Part shown: one piece after another, positions 10,800 to 22,242 of the stretch
Layout of the letters: each line of letters starts with the position of its first letter
How positions within the stretch are numbered: position 1 is the first letter of the stretch
DNA from: Petrosia ficiformis
Lineage: Eukaryota; Porifera; Demospongiae; Haplosclerida; Petrosiidae
Assembly: GCA_947044365.1 (NCBI GenBank)
Contig: OX345637.1
Coordinates: forward strand, 1,841,001-1,905,000
Length of the DNA stretch: 64,000 bases
Direction of reading: 5' to 3'
Notes under the pieces: generated by a model
Database searches by the model: none
Told to the model about the DNA's origin: nothing
Seen by the model: only the letters and a program-made list of their open reading frames with translations
Program-made: the position numbers and the translations under genes

Positions 10800-12560
10800 A
10801 TTGTTTGTATATTTGTTGTATTTAAAACATAAATACCAGTCATAAAATCGTTGTTGCTATTATTATTTACTATTCTCTTTTTAATAAGCAACTATTTTTA
10901 TAATTGCATTGTTCACACCCAAAATTAATAAACTTGTAACATCTGTTACAGCATGGCATGTAGCTTTAGTTAAATAAAATATTGATTGACCAACATAATT
11001 GGTTTAAATAATCAATAATTTTTACTGTGATATATATATAGTAGTACATGTGGTGTGTATTGTATTAATTGACGTCACATCACATCCCCTCGTTATGGTT
11101 TTGGTACTGCTGAAGGTCAAGTAGTATGTCACTCATTAGGTTATAGTAGATTAGTTGCAGTTCATCCTGAAGCACACTATGGACAAGCTCCTTCTAATTG
11201 CCCAATCTGGTTCGATGATGTTGACTGTAGAGGTGATGAAAGTGATCTTCTGTATTGTGCTCATCTCCAACTGGGATCTCATAACTGTCAACATTATGAA
11301 GATGTTGGAGTTGATTGTGATGTAAGTAATACAAATATAAATTATATATAATTATCCATTTTCCTTAATTAGTACTAAACATGCAAGATCAAGGACCATT
11401 CTCATTTGTCTACCTATACAGAATTATTTTAACTTAGATGTTGTTTTGTGATTTTGAACACTCAACTTTCTTTTGTTTATACTTTTGTTGTAGTACAGTT
11501 TAGGCCCTTTAAACTTGTGTTTTTATTCCTTTATTATTGTCTATAATCATTTGGATGTCATTTGATATCACAAACTAAGTTTTGTTGATCCAAAAGCTAG
11601 AGTCTTGGTTCCTTTGAAAGTTAGTTTGCTAATAGACACAGCATGCATTATATCCTGGTACCTTCCAATAGCCTCATCTTCTCCCCTCAAGAAATGTTTA
11701 AAATGAAAGTCTTGTAACAGACATTTTGATCCCACAGTCTATATATATTACACATAAGAAGAGTGCATTCAGTGGCAAGATGATTTTACAATACTTTATT
11801 GACTGCCGAGTTAGTTACTGAGACAATAGGTCTTGTCAATCATAATTAATAATGTTATTAATTCACGGTGTTCATATCATTAATGATTGTAATTATAAAG
11901 CATGAATCTATAGAATACACTTGCATAGGTTTTAATCAAAAATAACTAAACTATTCTGTCCATTGATATTAATTTTAAAATTGAAGTGTTGATTGACACT
12001 CCTGTACATGTGTGGTATACATAAAATAACAAAAGGAGGCATTCACTAAATACCAACTCGTCCTAGGCTATAAGTATAACACTAAGTTTATGTGTGTAGT
12101 TCTAGACCCCATTTGTAACGCAGAAGAGAGGAGACAGTTACGTAAAAATGGGGGGCTGAAGACTGTTGAGGTACATGCAAGGATGTGAATATTATTCCAT
12201 GCCCTGTACCCTCTTAGGGGGGCCTGTTTTCTCCTCCCCTGTTAAACAGTGGCACATAGACTTACATAGCAGGTGCCAATAATTCTGTTTACTGCTTAAC
12301 ATGTATTGAAACTAGTATGCTGAACTATGTAACATAAACTATATCTCATTTCCTTTGAAGTCTTAGAAACTGTGGAATATTGCCATGTGTTATAATTATG
12401 AAGTGCTGGGAGTACACAATTAGCATCTTTATAACATTTTAATGAGAACGAAACAAGTCTTTTAAATTTCTAATTAATATGCACTGTGCAGTAATGATGC
12501 ATTAGTACTTTATACTATTATTATAGTCATTATGCAGTGTTTACCATGAATACATGTTAA
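10800..12560. repeat. Right arm of the large inverted duplication
   Basis: Reverse-complement match to 6240-9410 with one internal deletion near 11,060-11,095 that removed SRCR exons 1-4 and the start of the SRCR exon. The stretch 11,380-12,560 holds only this duplicated non-coding flank. Confidence 0.75.
11095..11378 (+). pseudogene. Truncated SRCR exon, inverted copy of SRCR-1
   Basis: From about 11,095 the plus strand matches the last three-quarters of the SRCR-1 SRCR exon and stays open: GYSRLVAV, CPIWFDDVDC, YCAHLQLGSHNC and GVDCD, up to the donor GTAAGT at 11,322. The two-codon last exon (Tyr, TAA at 11,373-11,378 after TTCCTTAATTAG) is also preserved. The first quarter of the domain, the linker exons, the signal exon and the TATA box are absent; unrelated sequence abuts at about 11,090. 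It therefore cannot be expressed as a normal SRCR protein. Confidence 0.8.
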
Positions 12561-13727
12561 TGATTGAATAAGCAAAATTTAATTATAATGTTTTTAAAAT
12601 AAAAAACTACTTCTTTTCTCAAAGCTTTATTCAAGTTAAATTTCCCTGCATAGGACCAAATATGGACTCAGCTCTGGTGTCTTCTATTAGGGTAACTGAA
12701 ATGAATTTTTTACATAGTAATTTTATCATAAATACAAAGCATTTTAATAAAACTCCAAAACATACCTTTGTTTTTTGAAAATCTTTGCAATGGAATCTAC
12801 TAGTGTGTTGAAGTATAGGAATGATAATATTGTCAATGTCAGTCTATTACTAATACTTCAGAAAGCAGCTGATTAACATATTCTGTAGTAAAGTAGCATG
12901 AAGTAAAGAAAAGTATTAACAAAAACCATATGAAAACTCCACCATTATTTTGCAAACAATATAGCCACCTTTCAAATATTTCGGAAAAAATATTGAAGCT
13001 TTCTTCTCCATTTTTGGTATGAGCTTGCTTTTTTTTGGCATTTTCATTGTAATCAAAAGCTGCAAGCTGAAATCTGAGTATAAAGATAACGTGTGTATAA
13101 GAATTGTGTATAGATTAATTATACCTTCCAAACATTCTTTATAAGAAAAAACACTGCTGACTTTGGTAGGAAGTGATTAGCTACAACACTATGGAATGCC
13201 TCCAAGCATGGTGTTTGATAATGCAGTGACATTTTCCCAACATAACTACAAAACCTGTTATTAGCTTTGTTAGTTTTTCACTTGCTTTGGTATCTGTGGT
13301 ATGGTATTTTAAACAGTATTAATATACTATCACACTGACACAAATGTGCATACACACACATAATACACTTATGATACTTTATCCAGTTTCTCCTGTCTCT
13401 TAATTTGCTTTGAATTGAATTCCTACACTATAACCAATAGCAGGTTGCACTTGAATTCCAACTGACTAGTATGAGTAATAAAGGTATATATTGCAAATAT
13501 CACAATGACATTAAAACTATAACTGGCACACCTATGTTAAAGATATGCATGTTACTTCACTTCGTGCACAACCAAATCTAGAATTTTCTAAATCAACAAA
13601 CCAGTAATCAACCATGTTTAGGATGATGCACTACATACCGTGTGTCTTTCTTTTTTCATAGGCTGTCCGTTTCTTCTTTGTAGAAGGCTCATCTGCAGCA
13701 GATACTGAGGTTTCCAGTTGCCTTTAA
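12561..13727. other. Gene-free stretch with possible transposon flank
   Basis: No family-level coding signal on either strand. It lies directly downstream of the THAP remnant (minus strand) and could be the rest of that transposon or gene. Confidence 0.3.
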
Positions 13728-14000
13728 ATATTGATAGTACAGCTCCAGACTTGAGCTGTCTGGTCTTCTTCAGTCCAAATGACTGGTATAATATAACATC
13801 AGACTCAAAACAATCTTCAGTGTAAAATGTGCACTACAATGATAGCACCGAATAGGTTGATGGCCCTTTCCAGCAGTCTCTAGTGCGTTTCACTTGAGTA
13901 GTCAACTTCTTTTTAAGCTCTTGATCTTTAGGGAAGGTGAATACACTTATTCCATCCCATGCTGAATTGCTACAACTGCTGCTACACATCTGTTTGGCAT
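13728..14000 (-). pseudogene. Degenerate THAP zinc-finger domain
   Basis: Minus-strand translation in pieces gives MPNRCVAA, then in another frame CSNSAWDGISVFTFPKDQ and KRTRDCWKGPSTYSVL, then CSAHFT, then TEDCFESDV. This is the THAP order: C..C near the start, FP.D, W, then C..HF. At least two frame changes are needed, one just after the first Cys and one at the C..H motif. THAP domains are DNA-binding fingers of P-element-type transposases and their derivatives. Call it a broken transposon or THAP gene remnant. Confidence 0.65.
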
Positions 14001-14379
14001 TGTCAGCTAACCATGCAGTAGCACGTGTTTACTTCCTTTTCTTTTGTGACGTCATCACTGACCGCGCCCATAACAGGAAGACAAATGGCTGATGCATTGA
14101 AATGGCAAGTTGTAGTGCAGTGTATCTTCCATATTTTTCATTATTTTCAAAAAACAAAGGTACATTTTGGAGTTACTTTGTATTTATACGATAAAATTAC
14201 TATGTAAAAAATTCATTTTTCATACGACGTTCACAAACTTGCACTGCTGATGGAAGAACAGCCTGTAGTCTGACAACGCCAGACTAGAAGAACAGGTCAC
14301 CCATTACTGTACTATTGTCATTCCTATGTGATTACTAGGAATCCTAGACTGAAATGAGTGTGAAAGATTCAAATCTATT

Positions 14380-14760
14380 AGATGTCACGATGATAATGAT
14401 GATGATAGTACAACCACTAAAGAAGATGAACAGCAACAACAAGGTATAGTTAATGGACCTCACAAATCAGTTAGGACTGACTTTAGCATGCCTAACATGG
14501 AAGATGTTTACATCATTCATACTGGTTATTTCAATGATTGCCCTGTTAATAAACTACCATGTATTGAAGGCCAGTCTGTTCATTTGTTTAGCAAAGGAAA
14601 TGGTATTTCCCATTTGTTTCCTAATGGTATCAATGATATCTTATTGGCTTGTGATCAGCAATATGTATTACTGACCATAGGCATGTCTAGACCTGAATAC
14701 CAGGGCGGCCTAGCGCCTTTATTGGTATTACTATTGGTGTGCAAATGTTTGGCTCATTAA
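14380..14760 (+). CDS. Hypothetical open segment, low confidence
   Basis: An open frame begins in an Asp-rich, Gln-rich stretch (DDDSTTTKEDEQQQQ), passes MPNMEDVYIIHTGYF and GQSVHLFSKGNGISHLF, and ends at 14,760. Composition looks more protein-like than neighbouring frames, but I recognise no family, and the tail (LLVLLLVCKCLAH) looks spurious. It may be an exon of an unrecognised gene or transposon cargo. Confidence 0.25.
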   Translation, partial: RCHDDNDDDSTTTKEDEQQQQGIVNGPHKSVRTDFSMPNMEDVYIIHTGYFNDCPVNKLPCIEGQSVHLFSKGNGISHLFPNGINDILLACDQQYVLLTIGMSRPEYQGGLAPLLVLLLVCKCLAH

Positions 14761-15109
14761 TTATTCATGAGGGGTGTGGTTTGTCAGCATCTACATTATC
14801 ACTACTTTTATTGATCTTTACGAATTATGGTATAAAATTAATTTAGGAAACGTTATGTGATTAATTAGCCATTTTAAAGTTATTAACTAGGAAATCTGTA
14901 GAATACTGTAACAACATTTAATGCTGGGCAACAACAAAAAATGTAAGCAACTTTGCAGTGCTTATAAAGTTTTAAAAAATAACAACCAGTGAAACAAAAA
15001 AAACAGGAAAAAAATATTTTACCAATTAGTATAAAAATTAAAAAAACAAGTCCAGTCGTCTGTTTGAAACTTTAGCAAAATTTATCAAAATATCCTCATG
15101 ACCTATTTT

Positions 15110-16994
15110 TGAAAGTAGATCCTATTCTGTGAATAGCAGTAGCAAACCAGCTAGCCTCTGTTGAGTCATAGTGGTACGAAGTTTAGATTTAACTAAAGTC
15201 AGCTTGGAAAATGCTCTTTCACAGCTTGCACTCGTAAAAGGAAATGTACACAACTTCTGTAAGAGTACTGTCAATTCAATGTACACAGTTGTTTGCTTGG
15301 TCTCTGCTAACTGCTTCGAGATCTTGTACAGTTCAAAGGGATCAATTGTGTTGTCATTGATCAACAAGGTTCACTTAGTTTTTATAGCATGAATATCAAG
15401 GAGGAAAAATGATGCAATAGTTTCCAGTGTGGAATCGTCAGGCATTCTTCAATTTTGTAGATCACTAAGAAGTGCGAGATATTTTTTGTGATTCTTGATT
15501 AAATCATCTTTCAAACTCAGACACAATTATGTCTATAACTTCAAAATAAAATGTTACAAGAAATGTTTCCTCATTTCCAGTTACAGTGTGCTGACTGTGG
15601 CAAGTATCATCTATACTGTACGTCGACTTATTTTTCTTGGACGTGGCTCTATCACTTCAGTACCTAGGTCTTGAGCTAATTTCATAACTTTATCATAAAA
15701 GTTCTTAAAGGTTGCTTCACTTCTCATTTTTTTATAGTGTTTTAACTGTTGTGCCTACTACTTCTAAGGCAGTTACAATGTCACTATCTTCACTTTGTAG
15801 GTAGTCACTAACAGTTCGGCATTTAGTAAGAAGGGCCCACAGCACTAATAAGCAAATAAGAAATTCAAATTTCAGCATCTGATGCCCAACCCACTTGCCT
15901 CTGAAGCTGTACAACCATTATGAGAGCTGTCTTCGATTTTGTCCAAAGCTTGAACAATAGCTGAAAAGTTCTCAAACACCGCTAAAATGGCATCACTTTT
16001 GCCAACATATCGTGTATCTGACAGCTTTTTAATCGATTTCATAGAGGCTTAGAGTTTACTTATTATTTTTTTCAAGCTTGGCATGTCGATGGGGACTTCC
16101 TTCAAGAAAAGTATATAGATTTTGTAAAAATTTCTTAGTGATTGCTTGAAGTAGTCTCAACTAAGATATGATTTGTACAGTGAGCATAGCAATGAGTATA
16201 AATTGCATTTGGCTGAATGGCTTTAACTTTGGCCTGCACACTTGCTATGTGGTCACGCATGTTACTGGCACCATCATAACATTGGCCTATCAAATTATCT
16301 GTTGTCAATCCTACAATACTAAAACTACTAAGTAAAGTCTGAAAAAGGGTTTCAGCATCAGTACTTTCAACGCATTCAATGCCTATTAGCCTTTCTTAAA
16401 TAATAAATTCATTATCAACATACCTTACTACTACAGACACCTGTTCATTATGACTGTGATCACTTGCTTCATCCATCAATACACTGAAACAGGTGGTAGC
16501 TCCAAGTTCATTCTTGAGCTACTGAATTACATTTTGGTATACAGAAGCAATCAATTCATTTCGAACTATATTAGACGTATAAACTGCATTACTGGCACAA
16601 GTTTGACTTCAGTATTGTATCATACTGTGCTAATAAGTGAGTCATTTCAAGGAATAGATCTTTGTTGTGTGAATCATTGCCTTCACAATAGCCACATAAA
16701 GGATGACCTGTCTTCACTAAAACTACAATAACATTAATAGTATGATAAAGAATCTGTCGGTTCTTCTCTTGCTGTTGTTTAACCTTGGATCTATGATCAG
16801 CAGCAGTTTTATCCAACTGAAGGTTAACTGGAGTAATACTGTGGCAATCCAGTTGAAGTAGTCCTGCTTGTTTATGTACAGCACTGTTTTGATGTTTGAA
16901 GAGAGCACTTCTTGCATTCTTCGCTTGTGTCTCTGTCATTGTAAAAGCAGGGTCTACTTGACCAACATTTCTAGGTACTTTTAAAACAAACACA
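15110..16994 (-). pseudogene. Degenerate hAT-superfamily transposase (ZMYM1/DUF4371-like)
   Basis: Read on the minus strand, 16,589-16,993 carries the N-terminal part with H.NSAVHK, then CGYCEGNDSHNKDLFLEMTH, the usual RGHxE...GNFLELL region altered. About 16,380-16,500 gives LMDEASDHSHNEQVSVVVRY; about 16,200-16,330 gives GLTTDNLIGQCYDGASNM and THCYAHCTN, the catalytic-core signature GQ.YDGA.NM; and 15,122-15,367 gives the C-terminal dimerisation motif [15 protein letters not shown]. An in-frame TAA near 16,397 and several frame breaks show it is dead. I did not find its terminal inverted repeats. Confidence 0.85.
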
Positions 16995-17079
16995 CGACAA
17001 GTACATATGCAAAGACGAACCTAATGAACTCAGACAGCTGATGGCATGCAATTTCAAAAAGATGGCCAGAACTTCCACT

Positions 17080-17695
17080 TGAATGGTCACCAGATCACTC
17101 ACCAGAACAATTGCTGAATCGATTACCAGAACGGTCACCAGCTCGATCACCATGACAGTCACTGGAAAGCTCACCAGAACGACCATCACCAAATTGGTCA
17201 TCAGCTCCATCACCACATCAATCACCAGATCGGTCACTAGAACGGTCACCAGATCAGTTACCAGAATGGTCACAGAATGGTCACCAGATTCATCATTTGA
17301 ATGGGTCACCAGATGTGTTACCAGAACGGTCACCCCATCACCAAATTATTCATCAGGTGCATCAACACATCAATCATCAGATCGATCACAAGTTCGGTTA
17401 CCGGAATGGTCACCAAATTGGTCATTAGAATGGGTCACCAGATTAGTCAACAGATCAATCACCAGAGCAGAATGATCAACAGAATGGTAACCAGATTGGT
17501 CATCATGTCAGTCATCAGAACGATCACAAGATCGATTATTAAAATGGTCATCAGAACTGTCACCAGAACTGTCACTAGAACGGTCACCAGATTGGTCACT
17601 AGAACGATCATCAGAACGATTACTGAGTGGATTACTGGAGCAAATACTAAATTGATTACCAGAATGGTCACAAGAACGATTACAACTAAGGAATA
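17080..17695. repeat. 12-bp minisatellite
   Basis: About 50 imperfect units of a 12-mer such as ACCAGAACGGTC, ACCAGATCAGTT, ACCAGAATGGTC, with some unit-length slips. Because 12 is a multiple of 3, all frames stay open for long distances and give tetrapeptide repeats (TRTV on plus, LVTV on minus). Open frames on both strands with no flanking exon signals argue that these are not genes. Confidence 0.85.
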
Positions 17696-17699
17696 CAGA

Positions 17700-18435
17700 A
17701 GCACACTGCTACATAATACATAGAATACAAGTAAAATACTTTATAGGTAGACAGCGTAAAGAAATCCATTAGCTGGTAACAATGTCTTCCTGCAATAATC
17801 CCATATTTTGTTGATCTTTAAAAGTGATCCTACATGTACCTCCCAGTATTTATAAAATTATAATAACTTCGTAATAGTTTCTATTCCTTAATAGTTATCG
17901 GCAATGTCCTATTAAGACCTAGATGTTAATTATCTATTGAATAGACCCGGAGAATCATCATCACTGCCGAGTACTCCTGCTCCAACTTCATCTATAAGTG
18001 TAGGGGTGGATCCAGAGCTAGTAAAAAGATCCCCTTTAACTTTTACTATAACTAATACCCTTTTATTATAGTGTTATCCCTAGCTGCACCCACTATGTGC
18101 AGAGGGAAGTGTCATGTGTCCGGTAACTTTCTAGCAATTTCTTGGTTGTATATACTGACTCAACATGTCGTGATTATTTAGCACAGCACACGTGATAATT
18201 TTAAATAACAACCAAATATCAGAGACAGGTTGATTTCCCATACTTGCTGCCAGTCTGGTTCACTTTGAACAAAGATTTCTTCCACATTTTCATGCACACA
18301 TCACACATCTATTCACCTAATTATATGAATCCCCTACATTTTCTTTTATTTATTTGAAAATATTTTTATTATTCTTGTATAAGTAATTGTAGTCTTGACA
18401 TTTACAGTGGATTATTTATATATATATTATTTATT

Positions 18436-18440
<5 letters not shown>
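17700..18440. other. Gene-free stretch
   Basis: No exon or repeat recognised beyond AT-rich tracts at its right end. Confidence 0.35.
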
Positions 18441-18465
<25 letters not shown>

Positions 18466-18469
<4 letters not shown>

Positions 18470-18780
18470 ATAGGTTATATCACAGCACGAGTGCTATATC
18501 AGATTTATAAAAATCGAGCCCGAGGGCGAGGTTTTTATAAATCTGATATAGCATGAGTGGCTGTGATATAACCAATATATATCATGAAAGACAAAACCTT
18601 TGTTGATGTCTGATGCTTCTCCTACCTTTTTGTCGGCACTTTGGAGAAGGTAAGCGTTGTTTTCTTGTAGTCTGTTTCGACGGCAGGTGCTATATCCTGA
18701 CCGCAGTGCTATATCTGACCACAGGGTGCTATATCTTATATATATCTCTGTGGTTTACTTTGATGTTTCGCCGTATCAGG
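18466..18780 (+). mobile_element. Foldback element, family F1, copy 1
   Basis: The left hairpin has arms GCTATATCAGATTTATAAAAA and complement around the loop TCGAGCCCGAGGGCGAGG. Then come ATG (18,608), a short frame reading MSDASPTFLSALWRR and the donor GAGAAG/GTAAGCG. It continues through three GGTGCTATATC-like repeats to CTTTGATGTTTCGCCG, with (TA)n tracts at both ends. A reverse-complement copy lies at 48,372-48,665 with the same frame intact, differing there by T-to-I and A-to-T. Confidence 0.75.
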
Positions 18781-18809
18781 ATATATATATATATATATAT
18801 ATATATGCT

Positions 18810-19165
18810 CACTATGATGAATTTTTCTAAGCTATCCCCCCCCCCCCTCCCCTAGTAAATTAATCAGCCATGAACAATGATTTACATCATTAAGCAATTA
18901 GTTAATGACCTAGATAATTCACACAGAATAATCATTTGGCTCATTAACTAATAGTGTGGGAAGCTTTAAAGTGTATTTCAGAAAGCTAATACTCTGTCCT
19001 TTCATGAAGTTTAGTAGACTATCACATTGTGACACCATTAAAACGTTAAAAGTAACTAAGCACATGATAACATTCTTTGTGAATTAAGCTATACACACAT
19101 TTGGAGGGATTCATGCTATTTAGATCTCAAGGGCAAAGCCCGACAAATAGGTGTATAACCATTAC
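18810..19165. other. Gene-free stretch
   Basis: Starts with a poly-C run (18,836-18,846), otherwise AT-rich. Nothing recognised. Confidence 0.35.
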
Positions 19166-19169
19166 AAAC

Positions 19170-19600
19170 TATATTGATAGATAATGTTGCTGGGTCATGG
19201 TGTATTTAATCACTTCCAGGTTCCAAAAGATGGTGTGGCCACCCTGTTCTACACTCGTCATTACATGGCATACCAGCCACATAATGGGAAAGTGTGCCTT
19301 CAGTGTGTGGACACACCTTTTACTCCACCCCACACAGGGCTACATATTGGAATATCCACCCGTTCTAATCGCTTGCTATAGCCACTTGCTGTCGGAAGAG
19401 CCGGTTATATGTGATCAAACCTTTTCCTCCATGCTTGCGGGCTAGGTAGACCACTATCTGGGCATATGCAATTAGATCCCTGGTCTCTTTGTGATCCACC
19501 TTTGCCATCATGAAGGACAGAAAGCAGAATACCCAGTACAATGGGTCTTGGATATCCAGTGGCCTTGAGTTTGAGTTTATCACATTTGTTAGGCCCATCG
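19170..19600 (-). pseudogene. Retroelement gag-like fragment
   Basis: Minus-strand reading gives LDIQDPLYWVFCFLSFMMAK, then ETRDLIAYAQIVVYLARKHG, then ITYNRLFRQQVA. The pattern LLaY..iv..a....W..Y...FR..aA is one I associate with gag-like proteins of invertebrate retroelements. Downstream the frame is broken. Assignment is from pattern only and is tentative. Confidence 0.4.
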
Positions 19601-19744
19601 CTTGATGAATATTTTTGAGGTTTGTAGTGAATTACCCTGTGGTATACTGTATTGTGCTCTAAGTGCATTAACAATCTGGAAGAAGGCCTAGCCTGTAGTT
19701 TGTAATGGTTTACAAACTGTGGTAGGTGTTACCCTAGGGAGGGC

Positions 19745-19965
19745 CGAGGCATAGTGGGGGAGGAAGCAATAGAGAAAAAGATGGCTGGCAGGGGGGAGAA
19801 AAGGGAGGAAGGAGGGGAGAGAGAAAAGGAGAGGAGTGGGAAGAGAAAAAAGAAAAGGGGAGGAGGAGAAAAGAGAGGCAAGGGAGGAGAGAAATGAGGA
19901 GGGGTGAGCAAGAACAGAAAGAATGGGGGCAACAAACAGAGGGCATTGGGAGAAAGGAACCAGAT
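19745..19965 (+). repeat. Polypurine tract
   Basis: About 220 bp almost wholly A and G on the plus strand (GAGGAAGGAGGGGAGAGAGA type). The minus-strand frames rich in Pro, Ser, Phe and Leu are artefacts of this composition. Confidence 0.85.
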
Positions 19966-21085
19966 ATGGTGGGGGATACCAGTGACCTAAATGATTGTTA
20001 CTTGATCTGATAGAGTGGTAATCAAGTACTGCGGACTTGCTAGGTCACTAACCAGGTACTGTTGTCCTGTCTATACTCTGTTCATTTGCTTCCAACAGGA
20101 TACCCCTCATTATTGTTTGGTGACTTAATACTGGTTAATTAGAACAGTATATAGTCATAAATAGTACAGTTAGCACTCTAGCATGTTTGGTACTACGGAC
20201 CATACTTGGTTAGTGGTGTGACTCCAGTGAAGCGGAAAGACAGTTATTTTAGGGGCCAGTGGACATACTTAATGGGGAATGTGTATTAAGCTGGTGGTAG
20301 CTTACCAGTTACTAGGGGGGGAAGAGGTTCCAGAATGTTACTGGACAGCAGGAGTAACTGTGCCCAAGATTGCTTTGAGTGAGAGAGAAGTGGTGGTGGT
20401 GAAAATTTTTGGTGGAGTGGAAGTGATGATGATAGATGTTGGCTTAGTCATGGATGATGATAGACCAGGCTCCATTCTACTGTTTTAGTGAGAACAGTGG
20501 GCTATATTATATACCGATGTCAAGTTGAGTGAGCACAGCAAACTACTGACTTCATCGATTGCTTTATAACTTTGCTTCTTTGCATGTTCACATGCTATCT
20601 TGTAATTACTGGTTGTAGCCACCCATGTGATTACAGCCCCAGAGGAAGCAATAAATTAATGCAAAGGTCAAAGCCACACACTATTGACCACATCCACAGT
20701 TCATGCATGCAGTCAATAATGTAAACCATTGATTAAATCATCTGTTAGCTACATAGTCCATTATAGAAAAGTACCAAAAGTACTAATATGATTGTCATAA
20801 TCTGAGAGGAAATCATTGGCAAAGCCGCCCTATCTCCAAAATAAGAAACCAAAGCACAGTAATAACACTAGCAGCCAGACTGTCTATCTCTAATGATAGA
20901 GCATGCAGCTGCAAGCACATAATATGTCATGGGTAATGTGGTTTACACATTTACATGACATAATCAACACATCTACATAACATAATCAAAGGTTTAGATC
21001 AAAAGTATAATATTATAGTAAAAAGTTAATAACACAAAATATTTTTTAAGGCCACATGATGCAAAAGCCAAAACCTTTGCAACCT
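19966..21085. other. Gene-free stretch before the segmental duplication
   Basis: An open frame at 20,279-20,488 has no recognisable family and no splice context. No other feature seen. Confidence 0.35.
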
Positions 21086-22242
21086 TTATGCTTCCTCTGA
21101 CTCTGGATTAAAGTAAATATCATTCACAGTGAATCTGCTGAGTTAAAACATATTCATAACCAAATTACTGTCTGCAGGAAGTGAATCCACAATGACACTG
21201 CAGGAAATTTAGGTTGTCTGAGACGTGTTTGTGGTTTCCACTATACATGTAAATAAAAAAAATAAATTTAGTGTGGCTAATTACTGCAGTTGTTATGGTT
21301 ATGTCAGTGATTGAATGACACAAATATTTAAATCCTTCATGCTCGGGATAATAAAGCATGAGGCCCGCTCATGTTTTAATTAAACTGGATATATCACTCG
21401 CACATGGAATATAACTAATACTTGTATTCGTATTTCAAATTCCCCCCCAAAAACGTAATTGTGTTAGTATCTGTATTTCATATTTTTCAGGTATTTGTAA
21501 TTGTAGTGTGACATGTATTTCACCCCAAGTCTAGCTGATGTATGATACTATTTAAAATTAGTTAAAACAATAAATCAATTTTTAGAGTGATATAATACAT
21601 ATATATATATATATATATAATTTGGTTTCCTAACTACAGATTCAAGCTCATGATGTTGGATCAGCCATTATTAATCATTATCAAAATGTAATAAACTAAA
21701 TTAACATTATTACAAATTTTAATTTTAAATTTGTTCATGGTAAACACTACACATAGTTGTACTGTGTTTACTAAAAACATCATTACTGCATATACATTAT
21801 AATTAAAAATTTGAAGAATCTTTTTCTTGTTTATAAGTACTTACTTCATAATTAAAATAATTAGCTAATTAGCTATATTCCATATGTGTATGAACAAAAC
21901 ACTACATTTGATTTGCACAACTTCACTACACTTAAATGAGCCAAATTGTGTGTTATATGTAAGGTTGCAATTGAACATACTAGTAGTAAATTAATTATTA
22001 GACCCACTGCACTGGCTAGTGAGGTCTATATGTATTTAGTGTAATACTCAAACACTTTTAAGTTGACAAAACTTTGTTTGTGATATCAATTGACATCAAA
22101 ATGATCAAAGACAGTAAAAAATGAATTAAAATGCAGGAACTAAAATCTACTGCAACAAAGTATAAAGTAAACAAATAATTTCAAAACTAATAAGTTCAAG
22201 TAACTCCTTAGACATACAAATTGGGACGGGTCTTGATCTTGT

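Noticed and set aside
17083..17723. Several long overlapping frames on both strands
   Set aside because: They are produced by the 12-bp minisatellite, with tetrapeptide repeats in every frame and no flanking exon signals.
19729..19946. Pro/Phe/Ser-rich minus-strand frames
   Set aside because: Artefact of a polypurine tract.
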